A stretch of 64,000 nt of DNA, taken from assembly GCA_964405435.1 (NCBI GenBank), contig CAYOOD010000004.1, positions 1 through 64,000 on the forward strand. The letters run 5' to 3'. Made by a program: the position numbers and the translations under genes. The stretch is from DVEG01 sp964405435 (GTDB lineage Bacteria > Cyanobacteriota > Cyanobacteriia > Cyanobacteriales > Oscillatoriaceae). Below, one piece after another: positions 17,288 to 25,092 of this stretch (the first letter of the stretch is position 1; each line of letters opens with the position of its first letter). The notes under the pieces are model-generated. The model saw only the letters and a program-made list of their open reading frames with translations, was not told where the DNA came from and ran no database searches.

Positions 17288-18562
17288 ATGATTCCCCAAT
17301 CTACCTGTGAATATTTCCAAGGAAATACCCTCTCCGACTTGTTCAAACGAGATATTGAAGACGCTCGTTATGCGTTCTTATTAAATTATCCGGCGACGGC
17401 TAGCTGGGCGGCTTACCCGAATACGAAGAAATACTTCCTTCAAGACGGCAGCAGCGAAGCGACAAAAACCTCGTTTGACAAGATTTGCCAGAAGGAACCT
17501 TGGAAAAATCTCGCCGTATTAGGCGATGCCCTCCCCGGCATTATCATTAGTATGCCGCCGAAGAGATTGCTCGACTACTGGCGCGAATATTTGGGTTTCA
17601 GCTATGCCAATCTGGAAATGATGGATTGCTCGGTTTATCTGGACGAGCTGAGCCAGAGCGATCGCTTCGACAAAATTATGACACTATTTCCCTTCGATCG
17701 CCTCAAACCTGAAAAACACGCCGTCCCTCCAGACAACCACTACCACTTGCTCAGCAAGGCGACGCTAGCCGAGCTGGGGGTATCTTGTCCGAAATACGAA
17801 AGCTACAACCTGCGGCAAGTCAATCTCGAAGACATTTCCCTACCCGATCAATTCCCCTACTTGATTAAAACTTCTCACGGACTTTCAGGAGAAGGGACTT
17901 ATATTATCAAAACCTCAAGCGATCGCGATTACTGCTTCTTGGAACTGAAGAAATATCTCGAAATTAATTTGATCGAAACCATTATCGTCTCGGAGTTTGT
18001 CCAGAATGTCGTGCAGAACCACTGCGCGCAATTCTATCTCAGCAAGGCGGGAGAGATAACGCTTATCGGCACGACGAGCCAACTCGTCACCGCAGAGGGC
18101 AGCTATTTAGGCGGGTTGATTCACTACCGCGAAACCGAGACGAGCAAATTTTACGAGATGATTGCCGCGATCGCTCAGTACGCGCGCCAGCAAGGGTATT
18201 TCGGCGTTATCGGGTTCGACGTACTCGAAGATCGAGACGGGCAACTTTTCGCGATCGATGCCAATTTTCGAGTCAATGGCTCCACTCCGCTCTGCTTGCA
18301 GCGCCAGCCCCTCCTCGCCCTGGGAAAGGAAGTCGCTAAATATTCCACAGACTATCGCATGAATGGGACATTGGATTTGATTTTAACGACCCTGAAACCC
18401 GAACTCGAACGCAAGAATTTTATCATATTGTCAGCTTTGGAGCGCGTCAAATACGGCAAAATTTATACCGATCTTTACGGCATCGTTGCGGGCGAGACAA
18501 AAGACGACTTGCTGCAAGTCGAGCAGAACTTGCAGCAGAAAGGCTTGCATTTTGTCGGCTGA
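17288..18562 (+). CDS. ATP-grasp domain protein, unassigned ligase
   Basis: 424 residues. The C-terminal half (about 150-345) is an ATP-grasp fold: PYLIKTSHGLSGEGTYIIK gives the ATP-binding Lys194 and a glycine-rich loop, IIVSEFV is the hinge, and GFDVLEDRDGQLFAIDANFRVN (about 309-330) provides the metal-binding Asp and Asn residues. The first 145 residues look like a pre-grasp substrate domain I do not recognise. Such enzymes join a carboxylate to an amine or thiol via an acyl phosphate. It follows the SufS-like gene on the same strand, with a 320-base spacer holding a possible MITE, so a shared pathway is plausible but unproven. No carrier-protein or synthetase domain is nearby. Confidence 0.75.
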   Translation: MIPQSTCEYFQGNTLSDLFKRDIEDARYAFLLNYPATASWAAYPNTKKYFLQDGSSEATKTSFDKICQKEPWKNLAVLGDALPGIIISMPPKRLLDYWREYLGFSYANLEMMDCSVYLDELSQSDRFDKIMTLFPFDRLKPEKHAVPPDNHYHLLSKATLAELGVSCPKYESYNLRQVNLEDISLPDQFPYLIKTSHGLSGEGTYIIKTSSDRDYCFLELKKYLEINLIETIIVSEFVQNVVQNHCAQFYLSKAGEITLIGTTSQLVTAEGSYLGGLIHYRETETSKFYEMIAAIAQYARQQGYFGVIGFDVLEDRDGQLFAIDANFRVNGSTPLCLQRQPLLALGKEVAKYSTDYRMNGTLDLILTTLKPELERKNFIILSALERVKYGKIYTDLYGIVAGETKDDLLQVEQNLQQKGLHFVG

Positions 18563-18690
18563 ATTGCTTAAAATCAAATCGCGCTAATTTCCCTCTTCTC
18601 TCTAAAGTAATACCCTAGTTTACCTCCAAAGAAGTATAGCAGATTGGCGGCTGTAAAACTAAGCTGTAATTGCAGGGAGGAGAGAATGTT

Positions 18691-19098
18691 ATGCAAGAGA
18701 GTTCAAGCAAAGAAGCAACAAAACCCATCGACGATTTAGACAGAGTACCGCAGCAAAACACCCCGGTCGATCCGGGCGTTCCCAAAGTGCCGGGGCGGGA
18801 TATCGGCTCCCGAATGATGCGCGAAGAGTTGGAGCAGTATACCTCAACTAGCCCGGAACTGACGGGCGGGGATGTCGATGCCTATTGGGAGCAAGCAGAT
18901 TCAGTCGGGGAAGAAGCCGTAGGCGGAACCGTCTCTACGCCGGATAAAAGCGTCGTTGAAGATTTGGGAGAAGCCGTCGGGCTGGTGATGGACGATCGCG
19001 CCGACTTGCGAACCACAGACATTATGGAAAATCGGGACGAACATCGGTGGGAATTAGACCCGAAATCGTCTGAAGATTATCAAGAAAGACGGGATTGA
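18691..19098 (+). CDS. DUF6335 family protein
   Basis: About 135 residues, very hydrophilic and acidic. The segment SPELTGGDVDAYWEQADSVG and the following EEAVGGTVSTPDKSVVEDLGEAVG are hallmarks of the cyanobacterial DUF6335 family, whose function is unknown. ATG 18691 is chosen because GGGAGGAG lies at 18675-18682, the right distance; an in-frame TTG at 18670 lies upstream of that site. No membrane segment is present. A second small hydrophilic gene follows 24 bases downstream. Confidence 0.8.
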   Translation: MQESSSKEATKPIDDLDRVPQQNTPVDPGVPKVPGRDIGSRMMREELEQYTSTSPELTGGDVDAYWEQADSVGEEAVGGTVSTPDKSVVEDLGEAVGLVMDDRADLRTTDIMENRDEHRWELDPKSSEDYQERRD

Positions 19099-19122
19099 TT
19101 AACTGTTTTTGAGGCAAGAGAT

Positions 19123-19338
19123 ATGAGTAAAAAAACGCCAGATCGATCTTCTGAAAAAGAAAGCAAATGCCCGCAGGGGAAGCCTTCAGACGAAGGCGAT
19201 TTGTATCCAGTTGAAGAGCTTGTCAATCGGGGAGGTTATCTGGGAAATCCAGAGGAAATTGTCCAACTTCCTGGCGTTGCTCCCAGAATGTACAGCACCG
19301 AAAAAGAATTGAGGGGAGATTTGAGGAGAGAGGAGTGA
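19123..19338 (+). CDS. Small hydrophilic protein, unknown function
   Basis: 71 residues, charged, with GDLYPVEELVNRGGYLGNPEEIVQLPGVAPRMYS in the centre suggesting a short folded core. I do not recognise the family. It lies 24 bases after the DUF6335 gene and 13 bases before the RecQ-like gene on the same strand, so the three probably form one transcript. The start ATG follows GAGGCAAGAG, an acceptable ribosome site. Being in a tight operon is the main evidence that it is real. Confidence 0.6.
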   Translation: MSKKTPDRSSEKESKCPQGKPSDEGDLYPVEELVNRGGYLGNPEEIVQLPGVAPRMYSTEKELRGDLRREE

Positions 19339-19351
19339 GCGGCAGCCAACA

Positions 19352-20998
19352 ATGAGAAAAAAGCGCGTCAACAAGCAGCAGCTAGAGCGGCTGGCTCGCG
19401 ATCGATTTGGCTACGAGTCGCTGCGTCCCGGGCAGGAAATGGCGATCGCAGCGGTTTTGAAAGGACGGGATACGCTAGCAGTGATGCCGACGGGTTCGGG
19501 AAAGTCGGCGATTTACCAAATCGCCGCGCACCTGATCCCCGGAGCAACCGTCGTCGTTTCGCCCTTGATTGCCCTGCAGCGCGATCAGGTGGAGAAAATT
19601 TCCGAGCCGAATGTGGGAGAGGCGGCGGTAGTGAATTCAACCGTACAAACAGGCGATCGCGTTGCCGCTTTCGAGAAACTGGAGCGCGGCGAACTGGAAT
19701 TTTTATTTCTCGCACCGGAACAATTCAACAATTCCGACACCCTAGAGCGACTGCAAGCAGCAAAACCCTCCCTTTTCGTCATCGATGAAGCCCACTGCAT
19801 CAGCGAGTGGGGTCACGATTTCCGCCCCGACTACCTGCGGCTCGGCGCAATTATTGAAGCCCTCGGGCATCCTACCATCTTGGCACTCACCGCCACTGCC
19901 TCGCCCCCCGTTCGCGAAGAAATTGTCGATCGCCTGGGAATGCGCGAACCCTGTGTCGTCGTGCAAGGATTCGATCGCCCGAATATTTGGCTCGGCGTGC
20001 AGCGATTTGAAGACGAAGCCGAGAAAACTCAAGCGCTGCTAGACTGCGTTGAAAAAACCAAAAAGCCGGGAATTGTCTACGCTGCCACCCGCAAAAACGC
20101 AGAAGAAATAGCGGCAGCGCTGCAAGAACGCGGCGTGAAGGCTATTTTCTATCACGCCGGCATGAAAGCCAAAGAGCGCGAACTCGCTCAATCCGCTTTT
20201 ATGAACGACGAAGTAGCGGTTATCGTTGCGACTTCTGCGTTTGGCATGGGCATTGACAAACCCAACGTGCGGTTTGTCCTCCACTCCAACATCAGCGATT
20301 GTGTCGATTCCTACTATCAGGAAATCGGGCGAGCGGGACGCGACGGCGAACCAGCCCTCGCTCTGTTATTTTACAATCCCGAAAATTTGAATATCTGGCG
20401 TTTTTTATCCAATACTGGCAAGATCGAGAGCGAGCAAGTAGAGCAGGTTGTCCAAGCGATTCAGCAACAAGACGAGCCCGTCGCGCCAAAAGATTTGCAG
20501 GAAGTGACGGGGCTGTCAAAATCGAAACTCGCTGCAGCGATCGCCCACTTGCAAGACGTCGGCGCAGTGGAAAGCTTGCCAACCGGGGAAGTCGTTCCCG
20601 TGCAGGAGTCTCCCGAACCGAGCGAGGCAGCCGCAGCGGCACTAGAGGCGCGCGATCGCCTGCAAAAAATCGAGCGATCGCGCCTGGAAATGATCCGAGG
20701 ATACGCCGAGCTGCGCGACTGCCGCCGCAAATATTTGCTCAACTATTTTGGCGAAGGATTTGACGCCCCCTGCCAATGCTGCGACAACTGCAAAGCCGGC
20801 GTTGTGGTAGAAGACGACGGCAGCAATCAGCCGTTTCCCCTCAACAGCCGCGTGATTCACAGAAGCTGGGGCGGAGGCTTGGTGATGCGCTACGAAGCTG
20901 ATAAAATGGTAGTTCTCTTTGATGAAGTCGGCTACAAAACCCTTGCCGTCGAAATCGCGATCGCGCAAAATCTGCTCGTTCTCGCCCAAACAGCCTAA
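19352..20998 (+). CDS. recQ: RecQ-family ATP-dependent DNA helicase, without HRDC domain
   Basis: 548 residues; a 3'-to-5' superfamily 2 helicase used in recombination and replication-fork repair. Motif I MPTGSGKS (45-52), DEAH (145-148), motif III TATA (180-183), motif V ATSAFGMGID (293-302) and motif VI QEIGRAGRDG (323-332) are intact. The RecQ zinc-binding cysteines are Cys457 in CRRKYLLNYFGE, Cys474, Cys476/477 and Cys480. Instead of an HRDC domain, about 65 C-terminal residues contain SRVIHRSWGGGLVMRYEADKMVVLFDEVGYK, an SH3/Tudor-like segment. It may be a RecQ paralogue rather than the main RecQ. Confidence 0.9.
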   Translation: MRKKRVNKQQLERLARDRFGYESLRPGQEMAIAAVLKGRDTLAVMPTGSGKSAIYQIAAHLIPGATVVVSPLIALQRDQVEKISEPNVGEAAVVNSTVQTGDRVAAFEKLERGELEFLFLAPEQFNNSDTLERLQAAKPSLFVIDEAHCISEWGHDFRPDYLRLGAIIEALGHPTILALTATASPPVREEIVDRLGMREPCVVVQGFDRPNIWLGVQRFEDEAEKTQALLDCVEKTKKPGIVYAATRKNAEEIAAALQERGVKAIFYHAGMKAKERELAQSAFMNDEVAVIVATSAFGMGIDKPNVRFVLHSNISDCVDSYYQEIGRAGRDGEPALALLFYNPENLNIWRFLSNTGKIESEQVEQVVQAIQQQDEPVAPKDLQEVTGLSKSKLAAAIAHLQDVGAVESLPTGEVVPVQESPEPSEAAAAALEARDRLQKIERSRLEMIRGYAELRDCRRKYLLNYFGEGFDAPCQCCDNCKAGVVVEDDGSNQPFPLNSRVIHRSWGGGLVMRYEADKMVVLFDEVGYKTLAVEIAIAQNLLVLAQTA

Positions 20999-21156
20999 AT
21001 TAAAATCCTCCTGCCCCCAAGTCGGAAGGGAAAAAGCGTTCTTGTAGAGGCAAGGGTTAATTGCGTCTCGACGGCGATGAGGTTCCCATCGGGTACGTTC
21101 GGAGATTATAGTGAATTGAAGAACGTTTTAACTGTCCCGGCTACTCCCGCCCAACC

Positions 21157-22488
21157 ATGCAACCTGACTTTAATTTTTTTCAGCAGTGGTATCCTGTTTC
21201 GCCAATAGAAGACCTCGATCGCGAAAAACCAACGCCCGTGACGCTGTTGGGGCGGCGCTTGGTGATTTGGCAGCCCAAATCTTCCCCAAACTATCAGGTA
21301 TTTGCCGACGAGTGCCCTCACCGCCTCGCCCCCTTGAGCGAGGGACGAATCGATCCCAAAACCGGAAACCTGGCGTGCAGTTATCACGGTTGGCAGTTTG
21401 ACGAAAACGGCACTTGCACCCACATTCCCCAAGCAGAAAATCCCGAACTGGTGGCAAAAAATTCTCAAAACTTCTGCACCCCTGTCTTTCCTTCTCGGCA
21501 AGCCAACGATTTGCTCTGGGTTTGGCTCGATCCGTCCTCAGCGGAACTCGCCGCCGAAACTCCCCTACCTTTATCTCCCCAAATTGATGCGGAGAAAGGG
21601 TTTGTTTGGTCTTCTTTCGTCCGCGATTTGGAATATGACTGGCAAACTTTGGTGGAAAACGTCGCCGATCCCAGTCACGTTCCCTTCGCCCATCACGGGG
21701 TGCAGGGAAATCGGGAAAGCGCGCGTCCCCTTATAATAACTATTCTGGAGTCAACTGTTAACCGGATTGTCGCAGAAAGTGAAAGGGGTTTTCAAACTAA
21801 GATTATTTTTGAGCCGCCGTGCCACTTGGAATATGCCTTTTCATTTGGCGAAGGAAAGAAGCTCGGTCTGATTACTTACTGCCTGCCGGTAGAACCGGGG
21901 AAATCCCGAATTGTCGCGCAGTTTACTCGCGATTTTGCTAAAACGCCCTTCAAGCTGACGCCCCGCTGGTGGCAGCACGTTACAGTTCGCAATTTGGTTT
22001 TAGATGGAGATATGATTTTTCTCCACTATCAAGAGCGGTTTCTCCAGCAGAAGCAACAGACAGAAAGTTGGAAAACAGCCTACAAGTTGCCGACGAGTGC
22101 CGATCGCTTGGTTGTCGAGTTTCGCCGCTGGTTTGACAAATACTGTCAGGGCAAGCTGCCTTGGGATGAGGTGGGGATTTCTCTTTCTGACAGCTTGCCA
22201 TTTCTCGAAAATCGCCAGCAATTGCTCGATCGCTACAACCAGCACACCCGCCACTGCAGCAGTTGCCGGCAAGCGCTGGCGATGGTGCGGCGATCGCAAA
22301 TTTTCCTATTAGCCTATTTCGCCCTAGTCGTTGCCAGTGTCGCTGCCATGCCGGATGCGATCCGCGTTCCGTTCGGGTTGCCCCTGACGGCAACTGCCCT
22401 CGTCGGTTTGGCGGTTTTCGCGTGGCTCAAATTCTGGCTGGAACCTCGATTTATCTTTGTGGATTACGTTCACGCTGATAAAAAATAA
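21157..22488 (+). CDS. Rieske oxygenase of the pheophorbide a oxygenase / Lls1 group
   Basis: 443 residues. The Rieske [2Fe-2S] site is Cys53-x-His55 (DECPHRLAPL) with Cys74-x2-His77 (CSYHGW). The mononuclear iron site is Asn168-x2-Asp171-x2-His174-x4-His179 (NVADPSHVPFAHH). Near residue 366 lies CSSC, the C-x2-C typical of the chloroplast pheophorbide oxygenase and Tic55 group, followed by two hydrophobic segments near the C-terminus that anchor it in a membrane. It probably oxidises a tetrapyrrole or other aromatic ring using electrons from ferredoxin. The exact substrate cannot be told. It stands alone. Confidence 0.88.
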   Translation: MQPDFNFFQQWYPVSPIEDLDREKPTPVTLLGRRLVIWQPKSSPNYQVFADECPHRLAPLSEGRIDPKTGNLACSYHGWQFDENGTCTHIPQAENPELVAKNSQNFCTPVFPSRQANDLLWVWLDPSSAELAAETPLPLSPQIDAEKGFVWSSFVRDLEYDWQTLVENVADPSHVPFAHHGVQGNRESARPLIITILESTVNRIVAESERGFQTKIIFEPPCHLEYAFSFGEGKKLGLITYCLPVEPGKSRIVAQFTRDFAKTPFKLTPRWWQHVTVRNLVLDGDMIFLHYQERFLQQKQQTESWKTAYKLPTSADRLVVEFRRWFDKYCQGKLPWDEVGISLSDSLPFLENRQQLLDRYNQHTRHCSSCRQALAMVRRSQIFLLAYFALVVASVAAMPDAIRVPFGLPLTATALVGLAVFAWLKFWLEPRFIFVDYVHADKK

Positions 22489-22539
22489 CCGCAGCACTCC
22501 CGCAGGCGATCGCGCGAATGTTTTAACGCAACTGCGCAT

Positions 22540-22586
22540 GGGGCATTGAGAATGGGTAATTTTTGATAACCCATTCTCAATGCCCC
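22540..22586. repeat. Perfect 18-bp stem, heptamer-type repeat hairpin
   Basis: GGGGCATTGAGAATGGGT (22540-22557) and its exact complement (22569-22586) flank an 11-base T-rich loop, 52 bases past the Rieske gene. It belongs to the CCCATTC/GCCCCAT repeat class seen elsewhere in the window and could end transcription, though no long T tract follows. Confidence 0.8.
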
Positions 22587-22648
22587 ATTCTCCATGCCCC
22601 AATTTTGTTTGTCTATAATTTAGTAAAGTCAGAGCCTCTCAGAAAAGT

Positions 22649-22918
22649 ATGCCGTGCGAACTCTGCGAACGAGAGATGGAAGAGTTGACCGTCCATCACC
22701 TGATTCCGAAACAGAAAAATGGCCGTTATGGCCCCACGATCGACATCTGCTCCGCCTGTCACCGCCAAATTCATACCCTCTACGACAACAAGCGCCTCGC
22801 CCGCGAACTGAATACCCTGGAAAAGCTGAAGGCAGAGCCCCAGATGGAGAAATTTATCTCCTGGGTGAAAAAGCAGAAGTCGGACAAGCGGGTCAAGGTA
22901 CGCGGACAAAAAGGATAA
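22649..22918 (+). CDS. Small HNH-nuclease-fold protein
   Basis: 89 residues. CELCERE and ICSACHRQIH form a zinc knuckle of two C-x2-C pairs, and LTVHHLIPKQKNG with HRQIH gives the H-H...N...H core of an HNH domain. It is a minimal HNH nuclease fold; some such cyanobacterial proteins are annotated as HNH endonucleases without known targets. No obvious ribosome site precedes the ATG. It is probably functional as a gene because frame, fold and length agree. Confidence 0.75.
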   Translation: MPCELCEREMEELTVHHLIPKQKNGRYGPTIDICSACHRQIHTLYDNKRLARELNTLEKLKAEPQMEKFISWVKKQKSDKRVKVRGQKG

Positions 22919-23166
22919 ATTTATTTTAGAGGCGAGAGAGAGAACGGAGGCAGGAAGCTGAAAATGGCTGTTTCATCAATAGCCAAAAGTATCAGCCAAA
23001 TTTTAAACGTTGCTGGGTTATCGCAAAAACCGAGCAGGCGATCGCCCCCGATAGGGCAGTGCCGCGAAAACCCGCTTGCCTCTTTTCAGGTCGCGGCAAA
23101 GCGTGCTATTATGGCTGCGTGCCCTGCATACAGGCAGCTACGCGGAGTAATAACTGAGGAAGTGCG

Positions 23167-23505
23167 GTGAAATTTTGCAAATATTGCAAAACCGAGCAAC
23201 CTGAAGAAAACTTTGGCATAGCAGCTAGCGTCGGCAGCAGGACTTACAGGCGGCAAAAGCAGCGCAGGCAAGAACAATATGCTTGGCTGGCCGACTATAA
23301 GAAAACCCTGTTTTGCCAGAGGTGCGGTTTCTCGGACTATCGCGCCCTAGACTTTCACCACCCCGATCCGGGGGAGAAAGATCGGGCAGTGGCCGATTTG
23401 GCTTCCAGAGGGGCGGCGATCGCTAAAATAAAAAAAGAGATTGACAAGTGCATCGTTTTGTGTGCTAATTGTCATAGAATAGAACACTACGACGTCGGGA
23501 TGTAG
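23167..23505 (+). CDS. HNH endonuclease-like protein ending inside tRNA-Pro
   Basis: 112 residues. The N-terminal CKYCKTEQPEENF is a zinc ribbon as in phage and mobile HNH proteins; CQRCGF, ALDFHHPDPGEKD and VLCANCHRIEH supply the HNH core. It starts at GTG 23167 with GAGGA at 23156-23160. The stop codon lies inside the tRNA-Pro gene, so the last ten bases of the frame are tRNA sequence. This suggests an HNH gene placed against a tRNA, a usual integration spot for mobile DNA; the sequence shows only the overlap. Confidence 0.75.
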   Translation: MKFCKYCKTEQPEENFGIAASVGSRTYRRQKQRRQEQYAWLADYKKTLFCQRCGFSDYRALDFHHPDPGEKDRAVADLASRGAAIAKIKKEIDKCIVLCANCHRIEHYDVGM

Positions 23506-23569
23506 CGCAGCTTGGTAGCGCACCGCATTTGGGATGCGGGAGCCGCAGGTTCAAATCCTGTCATCCCGA
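23496..23569 (+). tRNA. trnP-UGG: tRNA-Pro (anticodon UGG)
   Basis: 74 bases. Acceptor stem CGGGATG (23496-23502) pairs with CATCCCG (23562-23568), followed by discriminator A. The D-arm contains GCGCAGCTTGGTAGCGC, the anticodon stem CCGCA/TGCGG encloses loop TTTGGGA (anticodon TGG), and the T-arm has GGTTCAAATCC. CCA is not encoded. Confidence 0.95.
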
Positions 23570-23662
23570 TTTTACAATTTCAGAGAAAGCGCCCTCCTCG
23601 ATCGCTCGCTGCGATCGAGCGCTCCCGCTTCACAGCCAGCGCTCTTAGCGCTACCGTTGGCT

Positions 23663-23887
23663 ATGTGCTACGGGAGCATCCCGTTTTTGTCAAAACACCT
23701 TTTTTCCGAAGTGGGAGCGTCTCGCTCCCGATCGATCCAAGAGCGAAAGAGACGTTGAGCGAAAGAGACGTTGAGCGAACGAGACGTTGAGCGAACGAGA
23801 CGTTGGTGCTAGCTCATAAAAGAGCCGCAACGCTTACGCACCCGCTTCGCGAACGCACTCCAAAAATGGGATGCTCCCATGTGCTAC
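23663..23887. mobile_element. MITE-like element, 207 bp, with 9-bp target duplication
   Basis: The element spans 23672-23878. Left end GGGAGCATCCCGTTTTTG (23672-23689) matches the inverted right end (23861-23878) at 17 of 18 bases. ATGTGCTAC flanks it as an exact 9-bp direct repeat at 23663-23671 and 23879-23887, the mark of transposition. It encodes no transposase, so it must have been moved in trans by an insertion sequence with similar ends. It inserted beside tRNA-Pro. Confidence 0.8.
23741..23804. repeat. Four tandem copies of a 16-bp unit
   Basis: Units GAGCGAAAGAGACGTT (twice) and GAGCGAACGAGACGTT (twice) follow one another exactly inside the MITE-like element. There are no spacers, so it is not a CRISPR. 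It probably arose by slippage and may differ in copy number between strains. Confidence 0.9.
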
Positions 23888-24237
23888 AATCTCAGCCACC
23901 CTCTCAATTCAGCAGTTTCGTGGATGCGGAACTACTCCCGCGCTAGCACTCGTCTTGTAGGGCTGTCCGGCGACCGCTCAAAAGAATTCTGGCGATCGCG
24001 TCAAACCGATTGCAGCTCGGTCGGGGTCTTCCGTAAAAGATGGCTCTACAAGCGATCCCAACCCGTTTGTCAGGTTTTAAGCATTGAAAAACGCTGCGGT
24101 ACATGGGAAAATGCCAGCGTCTCAAGGGGCCACTTAGCGGACGGGCTAGATAAAAACAGATAACAGAATCATTGTCGAGATTGTAAATGTCTGATTCTTC
24201 GTCTAAGTTGATGGCAGTATTTCTAAAAGGAGCCTTT

Positions 24238-25041
24238 ATGAAATCATTGATGCGCTGGGTGGCTGTCTTGGGTTTAATGGGCGGAGTCTGGGTTGGCCCT
24301 GCCGTAACCGGGACGATGCGAAGTCTGGCATTGCCAGAAGCGCAAGTGGTGGAAAAGTTGCGCCCCGTCCCCGTATTTACCGTGACGGACGATAAAGGAA
24401 CGCCGCTGATTATTACCGTTTCTGAGGGCGACAAAAAAACGGACGTGGCGAGCTTTTTCATCAGTCAGCAAGACGCCCTGAAGTTCGTCGAGCAGGTGAA
24501 GACAAAAAATCCCGAACTAGCCGGAAAAGTAAGGGTTCAGCCCGTGTCTCTGGCGGAAGTTTACCAGAAACACGAAGCGCAAAAATCTCAGCAAGATCCT
24601 CTGGAGTTTGCTTATTTCCCCGGGCAGCAGCAAGTAGACACGGCAATGGCACTGCTGCGCCAGCAGGGTCAAGAAGTGCCGCAATTTAACGGCGTCCCCA
24701 TGTTTATCGCCACGGGAGGGCCGGAAAAAGGCTATTTGACGCTCCAGCAGGGCAACCAGCAAGTGATTCCGATTTTCTTTAATAAGGAAGACTTGCAGAA
24801 TATGGTGAATCGCTTTCAGCAACAACAGCCAGAATTGGCAAATCAGGTTCAAATTAAGGTGGTAGATCTCGAGGGCGTGATCGAGACATTGAAAACTAAA
24901 AATGACCCGCAGCTCAACCAAATCGTGCTGATTCCGCCTCGGGAGTCGATAGAATTTCTGCGATCGCTCCCGCAGGGGGCTGGCAGTCAAAACGCGCCCC
25001 AACCGGCTGCCCCGCAACCGGCTGACGGGCAGCCAAAATAG
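24238..25041 (+). CDS. Tic22-like protein
   Basis: 267 residues. An N-terminal signal peptide (MKSLMRWVAVLGLMGGVWVG...) is followed by two similar halves, each with a pattern like VFTVTDDKGTPLIITVSEG...FISQQDALKFVEQVK and FIATGGPEKGYLTLQQG...FFNKEDLQNMVNRFQQ, as in Tic22. In cyanobacteria Tic22 acts in the thylakoid lumen/periplasm and is thought to help outer-membrane biogenesis with Omp85. The start is ATG 24238 because AAAGGAG lies at 24226-24232; the in-frame start at 24187 would disrupt the signal peptide. The C-terminus is a Pro/Gln/Ala-rich tail. Confidence 0.85.
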   Translation: MKSLMRWVAVLGLMGGVWVGPAVTGTMRSLALPEAQVVEKLRPVPVFTVTDDKGTPLIITVSEGDKKTDVASFFISQQDALKFVEQVKTKNPELAGKVRVQPVSLAEVYQKHEAQKSQQDPLEFAYFPGQQQVDTAMALLRQQGQEVPQFNGVPMFIATGGPEKGYLTLQQGNQQVIPIFFNKEDLQNMVNRFQQQQPELANQVQIKVVDLEGVIETLKTKNDPQLNQIVLIPPRESIEFLRSLPQGAGSQNAPQPAAPQPADGQPK

Positions 25042-25092
25042 CAGCCGCTTGCAGCGATCGCCCGTTTCGACGTTCTCGCGTTTTCGGCAATC

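Larger units (their letters stand above)
23570..24237. other. Geneless interval rich in palindromes
   Basis: 668 bases between tRNA-Pro and the Tic22-like gene. It contains several small hairpins (for example AGCGCTCTTAGCGCT), the MITE-like element and the 16-bp tandem repeats listed separately. A 94-codon frame at 23879-24163 shows no recognisable features and begins inside the repeat, so I do not call it. Confidence 0.65.

Noticed and set aside
22964..23170. 68-codon frame between the two HNH genes
   Set aside because: It overlaps the start of the second HNH gene, has no domain and weak initiation context.
23741..23804. CRISPR array
   Set aside because: The four 16-bp units are directly adjacent without spacers, and no cas gene is present. 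No other array-like pattern was seen in the window.
23879..24163. 94-codon frame after the MITE-like element
   Set aside because: It starts inside the target-site repeat, has no ribosome site and no recognisable domain.
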